The position numbers and the translations under genes were made by a program. A DNA stretch of 64,000 nucleotides. Origin: Epiperipatus broadwayi (lineage: Eukaryota > Onychophora > Udeonychophora > Euonychophora > Peripatidae). The notes beneath the pieces are model-generated. The model worked only from the letters and a program-made list of their open reading frames with translations, did no database searches and had not been told where the DNA came from. The stretch lies in NCBI GenBank assembly GCA_028023455.1, contig JAQFVV010000315.1:726501-790500 (forward strand). The letters are read 5' to 3'. Within the stretch, counting starts at the first letter, position 1. Every line of letters starts with the position of its first letter. This document shows positions 59,467-64,000 of the stretch, piece after piece.

Positions 59467-60883
59467 TGTGAGAGTACCATATGAGCCTCATCTAAAACAA
59501 TTTGTGTTTCTTTGTGAATTTAACTGTGCCTATATCGAATCAACAGATATAAATAACATACACCTTTTTTATATACATAAACTAGTTAGTATTAAAAGAA
59601 TAATTCTAAAAATGAATAATTCTAATTTGTTTATACACACACACACATAAATAAATGTTTCCAACTAATAGTATTTTTTTATTAACCAAAACTTGACATT
59701 TGACAAAGCCTTAAGTCAACATTGCATTTTTATCAGATGAAACAAAGGAAATAAACATTTGGGGTTCATTACAAATTGTATATTTTAAACAATAGAGAGC
59801 GTGAGCATGATTATGTGATATGCTTGCAGAAATTAATCCAGTATAAAAATGAACTAATATTGTTATAACAATAATCTTCTATTTAGTTATCAAGGCAATA
59901 ACTATGTCTAAAAATTTAAATGTGTTCAAATTTAGAACACATTTAAGAAAAAAAAAGATTCACTATTTTTAAAACTGTCTTCAAGTAATCAATTTACTTA
60001 TTCTTAATATTATAAAGAACTGTAAAAAAATAATCATTGAAATAGACAGGGTTATAAAAGTTATCAATGTCTTCGAAATGAGTTTACAAAATATATGTTT
60101 AAGAAAACAAAAACTTATAAAGATGTTCTTTGGCTAGACAATTTAGCCAAGGATTTCTGCTGATGTTTAAACCTGAACATGTAAATGTATTTCTACTTAA
60201 TGCCTAAAGTACAATCATTATAATACCCATTTAAAAAGTTGTCTTAATAATGGAGTATTATATTGAAGAAAATTTTAAATATTTTACTACGCAAATATTT
60301 AAAAGAATGAATATTTGGATTACCTCTTCGAAGGATGATCAATGAATTTTATCTTTCAACATTCAATGTCATTTTATTTAATCTAAAGAGGGATATACAA
60401 CCATTATTTTTTCTTGTTTTGGATTATTTCATTTTGTACTTTAAGAACTCTTGAACTTTATTTCCTTTGTGGATAACTATATTTACGTGGAAAAATTACT
60501 TTGTATATTAAATTGGAGAACTGATAATATGAACGTTTTATTTTTATTTATTTAATAAAATTTAGATGTTGATATTTTGATATATGCTCTGATAAAAGTG
60601 ACGCTGACTAAGGTAAAGTTTGTAAATTATTTCAATTTGGAAGTAAGTTTTATTATATTCCAAATTGAATCTTACCTGACAATTATTATAATTTCTTTTT
60701 AAACATACATAATTAATATCAGAATACATTCTATTATTAATCTAGAGTGAATGGATGTTATCTCATATAGACATACAACACACATTGAATCATTTTAATG
60801 ACACAATACGTAGATTTATAATGTATGGTGGTATTATTTATTGTATACATGATTTTAAATTATATATATATATATATATATAT
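59467..60883. other. AT-rich DNA with two small perfect hairpins
   Basis: 59,916-59,946: TTAAATGTGTTC, 7-nt loop, GAACACATTTAA. 60,631-60,669: TTCAATTTGGAA, 15-nt loop, TTCCAAATTGAA. No gene is seen. The hairpins lack a T-run typical of a terminator and their role is unknown. Confidence 0.6.
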
Positions 60884-60902
60884 ATTCCGAAAAAACATAA
60901 TG

Positions 60903-60950
<48 letters not shown>

Positions 60951-60969
60951 CATTATGTTTTTTCGGAAT
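60884..60969. repeat. (TA)n-centred perfect palindrome, 86 bp
   Basis: ATTCCGAAAAAACATAATGT then AATTA, a (TA)n core, then the exact inverted copy ending CATTATGTTTTTTCGGAAT. No mismatch in the 25-bp arms. Another (TA)n (60,861-60,884) abuts the left edge. Confidence 0.95.
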
Positions 60970-61169
60970 GTTAAACAATTTATTATTGTATATATAAGCA
61001 CCGATTATAATTCTAAATTTTAATATTTTTATTATTAATGTGATAATATTTTTGTTTCTATTACGGATTAAAATGTGTTAAACTTGATTTTAAAATTAAA
61101 CAGGTCTCGCTTGTTTATTTTATTTAGTCATTTTATAAAACCAATAAATGATGAAATACACAGGCTTAT

Positions 61170-61377
61170 ATACACCTGTGTCTACATATGTAATAGACAG
61201 GGTATGAGCACAAACTTTCACATGACCCACCACTCTCCACACTATCTCATAACACTGAAATATGTATATTGGTGATTATTTATATTTTCGACATATGTGT
61301 GTTCAGGTGTATCAGTGTTATGAGATAGTGTGGAAAGTGGTGGGTCATGTGAAAGTCTGTGATCATACTTTGTCTAA
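61170..61377. repeat. Interleaved inverted repeats P-Q-P'-Q'
   Basis: Q (61,214-61,257, starts ACTTTCACATGACCCACCAC) and Q' (61,313-61,356) are inverted copies with one mismatch in 44. Weaker pairing continues outward to 61,194 and 61,377. P (61,170-61,191, TACACCTGTGTCTACATATG) has an inverted partner P' (61,290-61,311) that lies inside the Q-Q' loop, so the two stems cross, as in a pseudoknot, and cannot both form as a simple nested hairpin. The two plus frames here (61,075-61,275 and 61,262-61,558) are by-products. Confidence 0.8.
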
Positions 61378-63112
61378 AACCAATAATTATAAATATACAT
61401 ACTCACGCATATATATGTTGAATCAACTCAGTGATTTAATATTTATAAAAAAGTTATATATAGCTTATATTAAATTTATTATTACTATGGGATATTTGTT
61501 AAAATGCCTGAAGAGAGTCAATTGTGATTTCTACTCTGAGCTCGAATTCCAAGAGTAACGAGGTTATTAATAGTGGAGTGGAATAGATTATATTTTAAAT
61601 CACATTATCCATGGCATTCTATAAGAAGACGCAAAGTCCGACTATAGTTAGATGTGACTTCCTTTAGTCCTGAATAGGATCGTCCCATTATAATATATAT
61701 ATATTTAAATTATCACACTAGTCAAAATTCTGTTAATATATAAAAATTAAGGGAAGTTGGTCATTTTTTTTGGGAAATGTTAATGTTGTATGCCTTTAAT
61801 GAGATTCACTTTTTTTAATATTTTAACTATAGAATGCTATTTAAAATAGCATGTATGCCATAACCTGGCTACAGCTATTATTTATTTTTATATATTGCTA
61901 TTTTTTAAAAAAAATTATAATAAAAGCTTTATTAATAACAAATATTTACAATTTATACAAGTAATTAAACAAATGATAATCAAAACAAACAAAAAAAAAG
62001 AAATATTTCACTATTATTGTAGAGTTTATTCCAGAGTTCTTGTTTATATTAGGTACATATATTGTAATAATCTTTTACTATGGCAATACAATAGAGTATG
62101 CATGCATTCCATGAATGCAGTCATCGATGCAGCATGGAGACAAAGGTTACATTTTATTGTATCCAAACTACATTTAAATTAATTAAATATTTATTTAATT
62201 TGCAATGACTGAATTCAAATTTAGCCTAATAATAAAACTATGAAGTAAATTTTTATATCTTATATATCTCATGCAAATAGTTTTTAATATGTGTGTGTGT
62301 TTAGCATATTACAAATATCATTTGAATGCCATGTTAGATAAATATTGTGGTTCATTATATCTCCATTTGAACTCCATACATAAACAATATTTATTAAATA
62401 TATATCTCAGGACTCAAATATCGTTGGTGTGACTAAGTACATACTATGGACATAAGTAAATTTAATTAAATAAAAAAGTATAAAGTCAAGTTTAATGAAT
62501 GAAAATTTAAATTGATTTTAATTACAGCTATGTAAAAGAAAATATTTTATTATTTATTTTACAATTGAAAAATGCATTTAATTAAACAAAATTCCAACTT
62601 GTTTATCTAAAATGTGTTCGTTTGCAACAATGCGATGTATTGACATGAATACAGATCTATTTTATAAATCCAATAAATAAGATTGTATTTATTTTATTCT
62701 AAGCACATAATTGCTCAAACTAATAACTAAACTATAATGTATTATGCAGGATGTTTTTAAATTTTATTAAAGTATGTCTATCTCAGTTTCTCTTTCCAAA
62801 TATTTAAACATATATTGCACAACTAAATATAAAAATAACAATGAATATCTTCAGATAATGGTAGGATTCTTTTGCTGTAACCCATTATTAATTAGTGATT
62901 TAATTACTAAATGTATATTTATATAATGATGTCATAAATGAAAGACCACATATCATAAACCATCAAAAATATAACATTTTAAAACTATCAAATATGATTA
63001 CTATTTAAATATATGACAATCAAGACAATTAAATTTAATAAATATTATTCATAGATACACACCAACATACTCCAACATGTATGTGTGTTTGCAGAGAAGC
63101 ATAAATGTGTCA
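61378..63112. other. AT-rich DNA without genes
   Basis: No supported coding region. A small, more complex stretch lies at 61,500-61,690. The open frame at 61,895-62,182 is K/N/I/Y-rich and looks random. Confidence 0.45.
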
Positions 63113-63395
<283 letters not shown>

Positions 63396-63924
63396 GATAT
63401 ACATTTATAATTTTTAATTTTTTTAGTTAAAACATTTGGGAGAAAGTTAAAGTAAAGGTTATTATTTTTTAAATTAATATTAAACATAAATATCTATTTT
63501 TTTACAACAAAAATTAAAATAGTAAAAGTAAAGTCATTTTCTTTTCTGTGTTTGCATCCAGTAATATTAATGTTAAATTGAAGATTTTTATCAAATGACT
63601 GCCCATTAGCAAAAAGATTTTTAATTGCTATATTGATCAAAAGTTCTAAAGATGATGGAATCTTATTATTATGGTCATTTAAATTATTTTATAGAACTCT
63701 TAAAATTGAAAAAAATAATGTTAATAAACCCTTTTACTCAATGAATTTTCCCGTTTAATTACTTTAATATTGACTTATGAATTTGTGTTGTTTTTTAAAG
63801 TCAGATATATGTTATTTAACTAAACAATCAATGTTGTAGATTTTTTGAAGTCTGTTGATTTTCTTTTGATAACATTTTTTTATCTACATGCAAAGCATGA
63901 TAACTTTTTTTTCCCAATATCAAA
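63396..63924. other. AT-rich DNA without genes
   Basis: No feature seen. Confidence 0.5.
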
Positions 63925-63996
63925 TGCGTTGACCGAGAAGTGATTCCAGGTCAAATGCTTGGAAGTCAGCTATGCTAACCACTAGGCTAACAATGC
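63925..63996 (-). repeat. tRNA-Gly(UCC)-like pseudogene or SINE head
   Basis: 72 nt on the minus strand align end to end with animal tRNA-Gly(UCC): GCATTGTTAGCCTAGTGGTT with A box TAGCCTAGTGG, then AGCATAGCTGACTTCCAAGC with anticodon UCC in a CTTCCAA loop, ending GGTCAACGCA. The T-arm is damaged (GGAATCACTTC instead of GGTTCGATTCC) and the acceptor stem has two mismatches, so it is unlikely to work as a tRNA or to hold a good B box. The window ends 4 bp away, so whether a SINE body is attached cannot be fully seen; the 3' side is ordinary AT-rich DNA with an A run. Confidence 0.75.
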
Positions 63997-64000
63997 TTGA

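Overview
The window is AT-rich (roughly three quarters A+T by eye) and carries long (TA)n microsatellites, a (AAT)n array, decayed retroelements, tRNA-derived repeats and many inverted repeats, with no long host open reading frame. This fits a large, repeat-rich invertebrate genome. A cephalopod mollusc of the octopus type is my best guess, from the overall texture and the RTE-type LINE; no species-specific gene confirms it. It looks like intergenic or long-intron DNA. Four short segments look like candidate host exons (minus strand near 8.0 kb; plus strand near 29.9, 30.8 and 42.65 kb), but none could be assigned to a known gene.

Layout. 1-10.1 kb is unique-looking AT-rich DNA with a small tandem duplication and faint decayed coding on the minus strand. 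10.57-11.35 kb is a broken retrotransposon gag-like gene between (TA)n arrays. 11.77-21.95 kb is a giant inverted repeat: two arms of about 3.35 kb around a spacer of about 180 bp. An almost intact RTE-type LINE (11,896-15,154, minus strand) sits in the left arm only. It has a 12-bp target-site duplication, and the matching unoccupied site survives in the right arm. Near the loop each arm carries six imperfect 16-bp palindromes. 22-27.8 kb is AT-rich with several (TA)n arrays. 27.85-28.60 kb is a piggyBac-like MITE flanked by TTAA. 28.6-48 kb is mostly unannotatable AT-rich sequence with candidate exons, hairpin elements (35.6-36.0 and 45.0-45.2 kb) and a tRNA-Val-like SINE head (46.8 kb). 48.1-53.35 kb is a mosaic of insertions bounded by (TA)n arrays, including a possible solo LTR (49.3-51.5 kb) and a compound foldback element (52.0-53.2 kb). 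53.36-59.45 kb is a Ty3/Gypsy-like LTR retrotransposon on the minus strand with 1.8-kb LTRs, a tRNA-Pro-like primer-binding site, a gag-type coiled-coil ORF and an integrase C-terminal remnant; most of pol is gone. 59.5-64.0 kb is AT-rich with two striking hairpins, a 283-bp (AAT)n array and a tRNA-Gly-like element at the edge.

The main theme is secondary structure. At least ten inverted repeats, from 12-bp stems to 3.3-kb arms, lie in 64 kb, and in four places a (TA)n array sits at the exact centre of a palindrome of otherwise ordinary sequence. Any transcript crossing this region would fold into long double-stranded RNA. A technical warning: a 21-nt match to the Illumina TruSeq adapter lies inside the LTR element at 55,929-55,949, and the two LTRs differ mostly by short deletions, so the 55-59 kb part of the assembly should be treated with caution.
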